Below, one piece after another: positions 19,706 through 27,731 of a stretch of 64,000 nucleotides of DNA. The translations under genes were made by a program, and so were the position numbers. The notes below the pieces were generated by a model. It saw nothing but the letters and a program-made list of their open reading frames with translations, was not told the DNA's origin and did not search any database. The first letter of the stretch is position 1, and each line of letters begins with the position of its first letter. The DNA is from B1 sp964355075 (lineage in GTDB: Bacteria; Bacteroidota; Bacteroidia; UKL13-3), in contig CAYHCF010000016.1 in NCBI GenBank assembly GCA_964355075.1, positions 1 through 64,000 of the forward strand. Direction: 5' to 3'.

Positions 19706-19893
19706 TGTGTAGTTTTAACACGTCTTGATATCTTAACACTTTCAAGAAGTCTATTCAGATCTGTTTTTCTTGCTTTAGACTTACCAGCTATTTCAGTATA
19801 GCGAAGATAATCGACTAATTCCTGAATATTTTCGGTTGCAATGGATGAAGAAATTCTGATAATTATCTCTTTATTTGTTCTTTCTATAAGCAT
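19702..19893 (-). CDS. Putative antitoxin partner of the PIN-domain toxin
   Basis: A 63-residue protein starting at the ATG at 19893 (MLIERTNKEIIIRISSS), which resembles the usual start of this antitoxin type; the frame is open further up to a TTG at 19971, inside yggS. The central stretch ENIQELVDYLRYTEIAGKSKA and basic tail (SVKISRRVKTTH) suit a small DNA- and toxin-binding antitoxin. A perfect TATTTTTG box lies 4 nt before this ATG, which supports the shorter start and suggests a near-leaderless transcript. Confidence 0.7.
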   Translation of the reverse strand: MLIERTNKEIIIRISSSIATENIQELVDYLRYTEIAGKSKARKTDLNRLLESVKISRRVKTTH

Positions 19894-19897
19894 ATCA

Positions 19898-19905
19898 CAA
19901 AAATA
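19898..19905 (-). promoter_or_regulatory. -7 box TATTTTTG of the PIN module
   Basis: A perfect TAnnTTTG on the minus strand, ending 4 nt before the antitoxin ATG at 19893. Confidence 0.5.
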
Positions 19906-19957
19906 AGCAAAATAATCAGATAATAAAATGAGTGGTTCCATAGTCCAGAAAAATTCT

Positions 19958-20617
19958 TTACCTTGAGCCAAAAATCAAACTTCCAACGCGGATGAGGGTT
20001 GAACCTTCCTCCACAGCAATTTTATAATCGCTGCTCATTCCCATAGAAATTTCTTTGAAGGAACTTTGGTTCGGGAAAAACCTTTTTTTTACATCGTCGA
20101 ATAATTGTTTCAGTCCTTTAAATTCTGTTCTGATTTTGGCTAAATCTTCTGTATTACTGGCCATACCCATTAAGCCACAAATCTGAATAGAGGTTAACTC
20201 TTTCAATTTTGGGTTATTCAGCAATTCGAAAAGTTCATCCCGGCTCAGGCCAAATTTTGTTTCTTCGGTAGCTATAAAAATTTGCAACAAACAGTTGATT
20301 ATCCGCCCATTTTTTTTTGCTTCTTTATCAATAGCCTCGAGTAATTTAAAACTGTCAACCGAATGAATCAAAGAAATAAAAGGGGCAATATATTTTACTT
20401 TATTAGATTGTAAATGTCCGATTAAATGCCATTCCGTATCATTGGGTAATTCAGGTTGTTTAGCCAGCATTTCCTGAACCTTATTTTCTCCGAAAATTCT
20501 TTGTCCGGCCTGGTAAGCTTCCAGTATGGTTTCAACAGGTTTTGTTTTGCTTACGGCAACTAACTTTACATTTTTACCGATTTCCTGGTTTATTTTTTGA
20601 ATATTTGCGGCGATCAT
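19958..20617 (-). CDS. YggS/PLPBP family pyridoxal-phosphate homeostasis protein
   Basis: A 219-residue PLP-binding protein (fold type III) involved in PLP and amino-acid homeostasis rather than catalysis. The PLP lysine is K24 in LVAVSKTKP, followed by FGENKVQE, WHLIGHLQSNK, SVDS and C-terminal SMGMSSDYKIAVEEGST and RVGSLIFG, all family hallmarks. The frame extends to 20638, but the ATG at 20617 (MIAANIQKINQEIG) gives the normal start. That ATG overlaps the start codon of the divergent lipoprotein gene at 20616, so there is no intergenic space at all. Confidence 0.9.
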   Translation of the reverse strand: MIAANIQKINQEIGKNVKLVAVSKTKPVETILEAYQAGQRIFGENKVQEMLAKQPELPNDTEWHLIGHLQSNKVKYIAPFISLIHSVDSFKLLEAIDKEAKKNGRIINCLLQIFIATEETKFGLSRDELFELLNNPKLKELTSIQICGLMGMASNTEDLAKIRTEFKGLKQLFDDVKKRFFPNQSSFKEISMGMSSDYKIAVEEGSTLIRVGSLIFGSR

Positions 20618-21002
20618 GAGAATGAATATAGTTTTCAAATATCTGTTTATCCCGGCAATTGTGCTAATGGTTTCGTGTTCGGAACCTGATTTACATCAAG
20701 CGGCGGTACCTGCCAATTTATTGACCCGACAGCAAATGGCGGAGGTTCTCAGTGATATTCAGATAGCTGAGGCGGCGGTTGCACAAAAGAATTTTGGTTT
20801 AGATTCGGCCAACCGGATTAATTCCGGCTATTACCGGTTTATCTACAAAAAGCATGGTGTAAAGCAAGCAGATTTTGAAGGCAGTTATCAATATTACCTG
20901 AGCCTGCCCATTGAAATGGATAGCATTTATGCATCAACAATCGAAATAATCAGCAATAAGGAATCCAAATTAAGGGGGATTGTTGTTAAGAATCCGAAAT
21001 AG
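20616..21002 (+). CDS. DUF4296 lipoprotein
   Basis: A 128-residue lipoprotein of the DUF4296 family, function unknown. The signal region YLFIPAIVLMVSC ends in a lipobox cysteine at about residue 21, so the mature protein should be membrane-anchored. The conserved domain follows (MAEVLSDIQIAEAA ... FEGSYQYYLSLPIEMDSIYAST). Possible starts are the ATG at 20616, which overlaps the yggS start codon head to head, and the ATG at 20622. If the second is used the two genes are separated by 4 bp. Confidence 0.75.
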   Translation: MRMNIVFKYLFIPAIVLMVSCSEPDLHQAAVPANLLTRQQMAEVLSDIQIAEAAVAQKNFGLDSANRINSGYYRFIYKKHGVKQADFEGSYQYYLSLPIEMDSIYASTIEIISNKESKLRGIVVKNPK

Positions 21003-21030
21003 TCACCGCTATTAATATGCAGCAACATGA

Positions 21031-21159
21031 ATCATCCGCAGAGAACTAAAAAATGCAGGAATTAACCTGCGTGAATATTCTTCAGGAATCTACTTTATTC
21101 AATTCTTTAATCTGAATTACGAATTCAAAAAGGTTCAAAATATTATTGTTGGTAAATAA
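21031..21159 (+). pseudogene. Remnant of a T9SS C-terminal sorting domain
   Basis: Read in the frame ending with the TAA at 21157, this stretch translates to about 42 residues whose core is INLREYSSGIYFIQFFN followed by YEFKKVQNIIVGK and a stop. That is the standard end of a type A sorting domain (sGiYfi...kkiiv.k). A stop lies just upstream (21028) and no protein body precedes it, so only the tail of a former secreted protein remains. The rest of 21003-21320 shows nothing I can support. Confidence 0.55.
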
Positions 21160-21320
21160 GGTTTAAGCTGGAACAGTATATTTCTATAAATTCTTTTCTA
21201 TGTTCAAGTCATGCATAGTTTGGAATATTTCTGCCAAAAACAAACTGGTTTCCGATCAACTTTTGAATCATTTATGGATTTCAGAAATTTTCCATTAAAT
21301 TTGTTAATTGAAATCATAAT

Positions 21321-21524
21321 ATGGAAGAAGTAATTTTTTTAGTTGAAGAAAGCGATGAGGGGGGATTTATTGCTAAAGGCATTGGAGTTTCTATATTTAC
21401 CGAAGCGGATACATTAGATGATTTGAGAGTTGCGATTAAAGATGCTATTCAATGCCATTTTGAAGATAATCGTCCGAAGTTAGTAAGACTTCATATGGTT
21501 AAAGAAGAAGTATTTTCAGCATGA
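21321..21524 (+). CDS. HicB-like antitoxin
   Basis: A 67-residue protein of the HicB-like type, with the partly degraded RNase H-like beta-sheet fold used to bind HicA. MEEVIFLVEESDEGGFIAKGIG matches the family start (strand, then EGGF/Y-x-A), and LDDLRVAIKDAIQCHF is the usual helix. It lacks a separate DNA-binding domain. Gene order is antitoxin first, with a 4-bp overlap (ATGA) into hicA, so the two should be translationally coupled. Confidence 0.85.
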   Translation: MEEVIFLVEESDEGGFIAKGIGVSIFTEADTLDDLRVAIKDAIQCHFEDNRPKLVRLHMVKEEVFSA

Positions 21525-21760
21525 AACTTCAAAGAGATGTTTCCGCTCATGACCTTGTTAAGGCCTGCAAAAAGATTGGATACGAGGTAAGCAGGCAAAC
21601 AGGAAGTCATATCCGCTTAACAACTCAACAGAATGGTCAGCATCATATAACTATTCCTAATCATAATCCAATTAAAATCGGAACCCTGTCTGCTATTTTA
21701 GGTGATATGTCATTACATTTAAAAATGACTAAAGATGAAATCATTCAAAATATATTTTAA
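21521..21760 (+). CDS. HicA-type mRNA interferase toxin
   Basis: A 79-residue HicA-like toxin with a double-stranded RNA-binding fold that cleaves mRNA. The catalytic histidine is H30 in RQTGSHIRL, preceded by the family pattern LVKACKKIGYEVSRQ and followed by HHITIPNHNPIKIGTLSAIL, which matches the typical H-x-x-x-PxH-...-l-x-x-GTL motif. Complete and apparently intact. Coupled to the HicB-like gene upstream by a 4-bp overlap. Confidence 0.88.
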   Translation: MKLQRDVSAHDLVKACKKIGYEVSRQTGSHIRLTTQQNGQHHITIPNHNPIKIGTLSAILGDMSLHLKMTKDEIIQNIF

Positions 21761-21845
21761 TCCACATCAGCTATACATTTAACTGTTTTCATTGTTTTAA
21801 CTAAATTCAATAGCTAAGATAAAAAAAATCATATAAAAACCTTAC

Positions 21846-22006
21846 AAGCTGTCTAGAAATAATATTTTTAGAATTTTATGCGACTATTTTTTGATAGGCG
21901 AGGCGCATTTTGAAGCCAATAGCCTGCGACCTATAGGCAAAAAATGCAACGAAGCATATCGAAAAATAGGCCATAACAAAATGAAAAGATTATTTCTAGA
22001 CAGCTT
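21846..22006. repeat. 161-bp imperfect palindrome (MITE-like element)
   Basis: The ends are perfect inverted repeats: aagctgtctagaaataat at 21846-21863 matches the reverse complement of 21989-22006. Inside, the two halves stay partly complementary up to a centre near 21926 (left cgactattttttgatag, right reverse complement ggcctatttttcgatatg). There is no open reading frame of its own. The size, terminal inverted repeats and lack of coding capacity suggest a non-autonomous mobile or hairpin element. Flanking 21761-21845 and 22007-22407 hold no gene I can support; 22241-22263 carries a diverged piece of the 12481 repeat. Confidence 0.7.
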
Positions 22007-22407
22007 CATAGAGGAAAACTTTCGAAAACTGTGGCTGAAAAGAATTAAATTTAAATGATACAGATTTATTCTTATGTGTTTCTTTTTGGCCATATTGGAG
22101 TATAAAAAAGCAATTAAATAATGATTATTTTCCAATAACGCCTCAACCCTATCAGTATTTAGATGCAAATTGTCAGCATACGCATTCCTTTCCAACAGGC
22201 ACAAAGTAGCAAAAGCGCCAAGCTTCCATTCAAAATAAAATGTCTGAGTTTGTCGAAGGGGACCGAATACCTTTCCTCCACCGATTACCAGATTACCAAT
22301 TACATTTGCTCTCAGTGGAGCGACCCTTTAACTGGATTAGCCAAGCTAAACCCATCTATTCAAACATAAAAAATTGAAACGATGGCATTTAATCAAAATT
22401 AATTTTT

Positions 22408-22415
22408 TATATTTG
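22408..22415 (+). promoter_or_regulatory. -7 box TATATTTG of the DUF433/DUF5615 module
   Basis: A perfect TAnnTTTG ending 4 nt before the ATG at 22420. No TTG at the usual -33 distance. Confidence 0.5.
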
Positions 22416-22419
22416 AGTT

Positions 22420-22644
22420 ATGAATTATACCGAATACATAGAATCTAAGCATGAGGTTATGTTAGGGAAACCTGTTATTAAGGGTACAAGAATAACTGTA
22501 GAATTAATTTTGAAAAAATTAGCTGAAGGTGCGATGCCCGTTGATGTAATTGCTATGTATCCCCAAATAACAGAATTGGGAATCAGAGCCTGTCTGGAAT
22601 ACGCTTCTGAAGTTATTTCTCAGGAATTGGTTTTACCGGAATAA
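22420..22644 (+). CDS. DUF433 family antitoxin
   Basis: A 74-residue DUF433 (VapB-like, winged-helix) protein, the usual upstream partner of DUF5615 PIN-like toxins. The family pattern GKPVIKGTRITVELILKKLAEG is complete, followed by the helical part IAMYPQITELGIRACLEYASE. It would bind DNA for autoregulation and neutralise the toxin. The stop and the toxin start share a base (taATG), so translation should be coupled. Confidence 0.88.
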   Translation: MNYTEYIESKHEVMLGKPVIKGTRITVELILKKLAEGAMPVDVIAMYPQITELGIRACLEYASEVISQELVLPE

Positions 22645-23000
22645 TGCGTATCATTATAGATGAAAATATACCCAGGGTAATGGTCGAAAACCTATCCAAC
22701 AGTGGATTTAAGATAGTTTCTATTTTTGATGAATTTCGTGGTATTGATGATTTTGGAATTATACAATTTGCCCAGAAAGAAGATCGTGCTATTATATTAA
22801 CAGAAGATAAAGATTTTGGCGAGTGGGTATTTGCACACCATATTAATAATATCAGTATTGTATTTCTTCGGTATCACTTTTCTGAATTAAATGTTATTAC
22901 TACTATCGTTATTAAACTTTTTGGTGATAATCCGGAAGCTCTCCTGAATAAATTCACGACAGTAACCTCAAAAAAAATCAGAACCCGTGAAATAATTTAG
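22644..23000 (+). CDS. DUF5615 PIN-like toxin
   Basis: A 118-residue PIN-like nuclease of the DUF5615 family. The acidic residues are at D6 in IIIDENIP, with D35/D36 in GIDD, and D55/D57 in LTEDKDFGEW. Such proteins are the toxin partner of DUF433 antitoxins, as here. Its ribonuclease activity is inferred from the fold and gene pairing; direct evidence for the family is thin. Confidence 0.85.
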   Translation: MRIIIDENIPRVMVENLSNSGFKIVSIFDEFRGIDDFGIIQFAQKEDRAIILTEDKDFGEWVFAHHINNISIVFLRYHFSELNVITTIVIKLFGDNPEALLNKFTTVTSKKIRTREII

Positions 23001-23019
23001 ATTTATTAAAATTAATTTA

Positions 23020-25425
23020 ATGCCGTTTCCTAAAAATATTGAGCAGAAACTGGGTTTCGACCAGGTTAAAGAATTGCTGGCTGCCAAATGCCTTTCGCCG
23101 ATGGGCTTGCAGTATATTGAAAAAATCAGGTTCGTAAACCGCTTTGATATACTGGAAAAAATGTTGTTGCAAAGTCAGGAATTTAAAATGCTGATTTTAG
23201 AAGAAGCCTCGTTTCCCAGTGAAAATTATTTTGATATTGCTCCCTGGCTCAATAAAGCTAAAATTGAAGGAATCTGGCTTCAGGAGGAAGAGCTGCAGCA
23301 GATAAAGCTGGCCGTTCAAACCTTTTTGAGCATTACCCGGTTTTTACGTGACCGCAATCTGAAATATCCGCAACTCAGCTCTCTGTTAGATGGTTTAATC
23401 ATAAACGATTTAGTAATTAGAAGGATTGATCGTGTAATTGATCAGGAAGGCAATTTAAAACCTAATGCATCACCTGAATTGGGCAGAATCAGCTCAAAAA
23501 TAAATGAAAAGGAAAGCGAAATCAGGAAACGCATTCAACGGATTTTTGAAAAGATGACAGACCAGGGGTATCTGGCAGAAAACATAGGAGTAACCGTGAG
23601 GGATGGCCGGCTGGTATTGCCTGTTCTGGCTGATCACAAACGCCATATTCAGGGTTTTGTTCATGACGAATCCAGTACGGGTCAAACGGTTTATATGGAA
23701 CCCACCGAGTGCTTTGATTTAAATAATATTTTACGTGAATTGCAAATTGCATACCGCCGCGAGCGGGAAAGAATATTATTGGAACTCACGGATCAGATCA
23801 GACCCGAAATTCCTGAGTTGGAGCGCAATCATCAACGTTTGGGCCTGCTCGATTTTATCCGGGCAAAAGCCCTGGTGGCTATTGACATGAAAGCAAGTCT
23901 GCCAAAATTGTTGCGCCATCCCGGTATGGTATTATACAATGCGTATCATCCCTTATTGAGGTTAAGTCATGATAAAGCAAAGCTCAAAACCATACCCCTT
24001 CAAATTGAACTCAATAAGGAAAAGCATATTGCGGTCATTTCGGGTCCGAATGCCGGGGGTAAATCGGTTTGTTTAAAAACCATTGGCTTATTGCAATACA
24101 TGCTGCAATGTGGTTTTCTTATTTCGTGTGATGCGCACAGTGAAGTAGGGATATACCAAGAAATGATGGTAGATATTGGTGATGAGCAAAGCATAGAAAA
24201 TGATTTGAGTACCTACAGTTCTCACCTGCTCAGCATGAAAAATTTCTGTGATTTTGCCGATGCGAAAACTTTGTTTCTGATTGATGAATTCGGTACAGGT
24301 ACCGATCCGCAGTTTGGAGGACCCCTGGCAGAGGCCATATTGCACCACCTTACGCAAAAGCGGGCTCAGGGAGTTATTACCACGCATTTCAGCAATCTTA
24401 AGAATTTTGCAGCCAATACGAGGGGCTTAATCAATGCCTGTATGTTATTTGACCACGAACAAATGCAACCCTTGTATATTTTGGAGCTGGGCAAACCGGG
24501 TAGCAGCTACGCTTTTGAGCTGGCAGGTAAATCGGGTTTGAACCAACAAATTATTAACTATGCAAAAAATAAAGTGGGTGATAAGCAAAAAAAAGTGGAT
24601 GAGCTTTTGATTGATCTTGAGAAAGAGAAAAAAATCGTAAACGACCTGCGGCAAAGATTTACGGAGAAAGAAGAGAAGTCGCAGGAATTATTGCTTCAAT
24701 ATAAAATACTGAAAGAGGAGATTGAAACCAATAAGCGACAATTAATAAAACAGGCAAAGCAAGAGGCATTGGCAATTATTACTGAAGCCAACAGCCGAGT
24801 TGAAGCAACGATAAGGGAGATAAAGGAAAATAACGCAGATAGTGAAATTCAACGTAAAGCACGCAACGAAATGAAAGCAGAAATCAGAGAACTCAAGACA
24901 TTTGTTGAGGAAGCCAATCAATTGGAGATCCCCCGAAAAAAAGAAGGTACGGAATCAAAGGGTTTGAACGAATTGCAGGTAGGTTCATTTGTAAAAGTTT
25001 TGGGTCAGGCGGCAACGGGGCAGGTGCTGGAGTTGAGTAAAACCAAAGCGACGGTAGCTTTTGGCGATTTACGAACAACGGTTGCAATCAATAAATTAGA
25101 ATTAGTGGATGAACCCGATAAAATAAAATTAGTTAAACCGGGAGTAAAAGGTTTGGATATGAATGAAAAAGTGCAGCATTTTAAACCGGAACTCAATATC
25201 ATTGGAACGCGGGGTGAAGACGCCATGCACCAGCTTAGGGAGTATCTGGATGATGCTTTTTTGCTGGGCTCAAAACAAGTTCGCATTGTTCATGGAAGAG
25301 GTTATGGAATATTGAGGAAATTGGTAAGGGAATATTTGCAGAACAATAAATTAATTGAAAGCTTTCACGATGAACGCATTGAATTGGGAGGCGATGGAGT
25401 TACCATTGTGAATTTGAAGGTTTAA
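23020..25425 (+). CDS. mutS2: Endonuclease MutS2
   Basis: An 801-residue MutS paralogue that lacks the mismatch-binding N-terminal domain. It acts on branched DNA or stalled ribosomes, depending on species. Visible elements: core/lever helices (about 1-300), Walker A SGPNAGGKSVCLKT (about 342-350), Walker B LFLIDEFGTGTDP (about 417), a long charged coiled coil (about 510-650), and a C-terminal Smr nuclease domain (about 725-801) with LNIIGTRGEDAMHQ and HGRGYGILR. It follows the DUF5615 gene by 19 bp but is unrelated to it in function. Confidence 0.95.
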   Translation: MPFPKNIEQKLGFDQVKELLAAKCLSPMGLQYIEKIRFVNRFDILEKMLLQSQEFKMLILEEASFPSENYFDIAPWLNKAKIEGIWLQEEELQQIKLAVQTFLSITRFLRDRNLKYPQLSSLLDGLIINDLVIRRIDRVIDQEGNLKPNASPELGRISSKINEKESEIRKRIQRIFEKMTDQGYLAENIGVTVRDGRLVLPVLADHKRHIQGFVHDESSTGQTVYMEPTECFDLNNILRELQIAYRRERERILLELTDQIRPEIPELERNHQRLGLLDFIRAKALVAIDMKASLPKLLRHPGMVLYNAYHPLLRLSHDKAKLKTIPLQIELNKEKHIAVISGPNAGGKSVCLKTIGLLQYMLQCGFLISCDAHSEVGIYQEMMVDIGDEQSIENDLSTYSSHLLSMKNFCDFADAKTLFLIDEFGTGTDPQFGGPLAEAILHHLTQKRAQGVITTHFSNLKNFAANTRGLINACMLFDHEQMQPLYILELGKPGSSYAFELAGKSGLNQQIINYAKNKVGDKQKKVDELLIDLEKEKKIVNDLRQRFTEKEEKSQELLLQYKILKEEIETNKRQLIKQAKQEALAIITEANSRVEATIREIKENNADSEIQRKARNEMKAEIRELKTFVEEANQLEIPRKKEGTESKGLNELQVGSFVKVLGQAATGQVLELSKTKATVAFGDLRTTVAINKLELVDEPDKIKLVKPGVKGLDMNEKVQHFKPELNIIGTRGEDAMHQLREYLDDAFLLGSKQVRIVHGRGYGILRKLVREYLQNNKLIESFHDERIELGGDGVTIVNLKV

Positions 25426-25588
25426 CTTCAATCAGAAACAAGAGAAAACAAAAAGCATTTCCATTTCAAAATCGGAGAATATAGAATTGATTCTTGCAAA
25501 ATCTTAAAAAAAAGTTCAAAAATTTATTCATAAAGTCTTTGAATTTTAAAGATTTAGTTTAATTTCGATTTTACTTAAAACAAAATTT

Positions 25589-27604
25589 ATGAAAAAAATT
25601 TACTTGGCATTCAGTCTTGCTATTTGCATTTCTTTAAATGTAAATGGGCAAACATTTTCTGATAACTTTGATTCCTACACAGCAGGAAGCTATCTGGCAC
25701 AGAGCAATTCTACCTGGAAAACATGGGCGAATACGCCCGGTGGGGCTGATGACGTGAAGATTTCGTCGGCCAAGGCTAAAAGCGGCAGCAACTCGCTGTA
25801 TTTTTCGTCGACGGCTGCCAAAGGCGGACCGAGTGATATTGTACTTCCTTTTGGTGGAAACTACAATACAGGCTCGATTAATATCAGCATGAATATGTTT
25901 GTTGATAATCTGAAAAAGGGCTATTTCAATATACAGGAGCAAACGCTTGTAGGGAAAGGATGGAGCGTAGATATTAACTTCGATTCCCTCGGAAAATTTA
26001 ACTTAGTAAACACAACAGCTGGTTTTTTAATGGAAGGATCCTATACCCAAAACGTATGGATGAAGGTTGAGTTCAACATTAATTTAAATACCAATACTTG
26101 GGATTTTTTAATTGATGGCGTTTCTAAAGGTAAATTCCAAAACACTTACCGTCAGCTTGCATCCATAGATATTTATCCTACTCAAAACAGCTCCTATTAT
26201 ATTGATGATGTATCTTATACCTATACTCCTTTTACCCTTCCTACCCTCAATGCCAGCGTAACATTTATAGATAAGGTAGTAGGGAAATTAGCAAGTCAGG
26301 TTGTGATTCCTCAGGTTGAAATCAGAAATGTGGGAACAACAACTATTACCACTGCCAATATTGAATTGCTTTATAATGGGGTTACACAAACTAAAAGTGT
26401 TACCGGTTTAAGTCTGGCCAGTTTAGCCACTACAATGGTACCCATGACTAGTGCCATCACCATTTTGAAGGATACCAGCACTGTTTATGCAACTGTAAAA
26501 ATGGTAAATGGCGTTACGGACGACAATGCTTCAGATAATACAAAAACAATTTTTTTACATCCTGTAACTCCTGCCATCGGGAAAATGGTAGTTGCCGAAG
26601 AGGCCACAGGTACCTGGTGTCAATGGTGCCCGCGTGGGGCAGTATTTTTGAAAAACATGAGCGAAAAATATAATGGATTAATTGTGGGTATTGCGGTACA
26701 CAACAATGATCCCATGCTGAACTGGAATTACGACAAAGGAATGGGGCCCAGAATTACCGGTTATCCAAGCATGCTGGTTGACAGAGGTCCTTCAAAGGAT
26801 CCATCGGGCAGTGAAGTTGATTTTTTACAGAGAATTGTGGTACCGGTTACAGGAAATATACGTAATGGAGCAACGTATAACAGCTCTACCAGAGAATTAA
26901 AGGTAAGTTTAACGACTAAGTTTAACAAAGCGGTTACGGGATCCTATAAAATTGCTTTTGTGCTGATCGAAGATGGCGTTACCGGAACAGGGTCCGGTTA
27001 TAACCAATCGAATGCATATGCCAATAATGCGAATGGGGTAATGGGTGGATTTGAATTGTTACCGAATCCTGTACCTGCCGCACAAATGGTTTATGACCAT
27101 GTTGCCCGTCTGATTTATCCTAATTTCCCGGGTTTGCCAAACTCATTTCCTGCCAGTATCAATGCAAATGATTCCTTTACACATAATTTCAGCATTATTT
27201 TGGATCCGGCTTATAATTTTGTCAAATTACATATTGCGGGAATACTTATTGACCCGGCAGGCAGAATTGACAATGCCTCAAAAACAAGCGTTGAAGAATC
27301 AATCATAAATGGCTATGTAAGTGGAACCATGGTATTGGGATTAAACAATGCTCAGCTGGCTAAAAATCCGGTAAATGTATATCCAAATCCATCAACAGGT
27401 AGCTTCCAAATTCAAATACCGGAGCAGATGAAAGGAGCAGGCAATCTTCAGATTTTTGATGTTCAGGGTAAATTGATTGAGACCATTCTGATTAATGGAA
27501 ATTCTGATATCTCCGTTGATGCACAATCATGGCCTTCGGGAGTATACATTGGTGTGATTGCACACGAAGGTGGAAACACACAGATTAAATTTGTGAAGGA
27601 ATAA
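25589..27604 (+). CDS. Omp28-like secreted protein with thioredoxin-type CxxC and T9SS sorting domain
   Basis: A 671-residue exported protein: signal peptide (1-20, ending NVNGQ), a jelly-roll-like N-terminal domain (about 25-210, FSDNFDSYTAG ... YYIDDVSYTY), an immunoglobulin-like spacer (about 215-325), an Omp28-related domain (about 330-590) and a C-terminal type A sorting domain (VYPNPSTGSFQI ... SGVYIGVI). The Omp28-like part begins EEATGTWCQWCPRG, with C344 and C347 placed like the thioredoxin CxxC, followed by YPSMLVDRG, which includes the cis-Pro-like position. A redox or adhesive role outside the cell is possible; neither is shown. Confidence 0.78.
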   Translation: MKKIYLAFSLAICISLNVNGQTFSDNFDSYTAGSYLAQSNSTWKTWANTPGGADDVKISSAKAKSGSNSLYFSSTAAKGGPSDIVLPFGGNYNTGSINISMNMFVDNLKKGYFNIQEQTLVGKGWSVDINFDSLGKFNLVNTTAGFLMEGSYTQNVWMKVEFNINLNTNTWDFLIDGVSKGKFQNTYRQLASIDIYPTQNSSYYIDDVSYTYTPFTLPTLNASVTFIDKVVGKLASQVVIPQVEIRNVGTTTITTANIELLYNGVTQTKSVTGLSLASLATTMVPMTSAITILKDTSTVYATVKMVNGVTDDNASDNTKTIFLHPVTPAIGKMVVAEEATGTWCQWCPRGAVFLKNMSEKYNGLIVGIAVHNNDPMLNWNYDKGMGPRITGYPSMLVDRGPSKDPSGSEVDFLQRIVVPVTGNIRNGATYNSSTRELKVSLTTKFNKAVTGSYKIAFVLIEDGVTGTGSGYNQSNAYANNANGVMGGFELLPNPVPAAQMVYDHVARLIYPNFPGLPNSFPASINANDSFTHNFSIILDPAYNFVKLHIAGILIDPAGRIDNASKTSVEESIINGYVSGTMVLGLNNAQLAKNPVNVYPNPSTGSFQIQIPEQMKGAGNLQIFDVQGKLIETILINGNSDISVDAQSWPSGVYIGVIAHEGGNTQIKFVKE

Positions 27605-27637
27605 TAATCCTTTCTGAAAGAATATTATTTTAATATT

Positions 27638-27712
27638 TCAGCGAAAATCTGCGAGAAAAATTAAAAACCTTTCTCGCAGATTCCCGCTGATTTTGGCGCA
27701 GATTTTCGCTGA
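27638..27712. repeat. Inverted repeat between convergent genes, 'ctgcgagaaa' family
   Basis: tcagcgaaaatctgcg at 27638-27653 is exactly complementary to cgcagattttcgctga at 27697-27712, around an inner ctcgcagattcccgctga. A related piece (tttctcgcagattaggctga) is at about 29922-29941. Its place between two convergent stop codons suggests it also ends transcription. Confidence 0.7.
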
Positions 27713-27731
27713 TTTGATTTTCGTTCCGGAA

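Noticed and set aside
21884..22204. 106-codon minus-strand ORF
   Set aside because: Half of it lies in the palindromic element, it has no family resemblance, and its composition looks like translated repeat.
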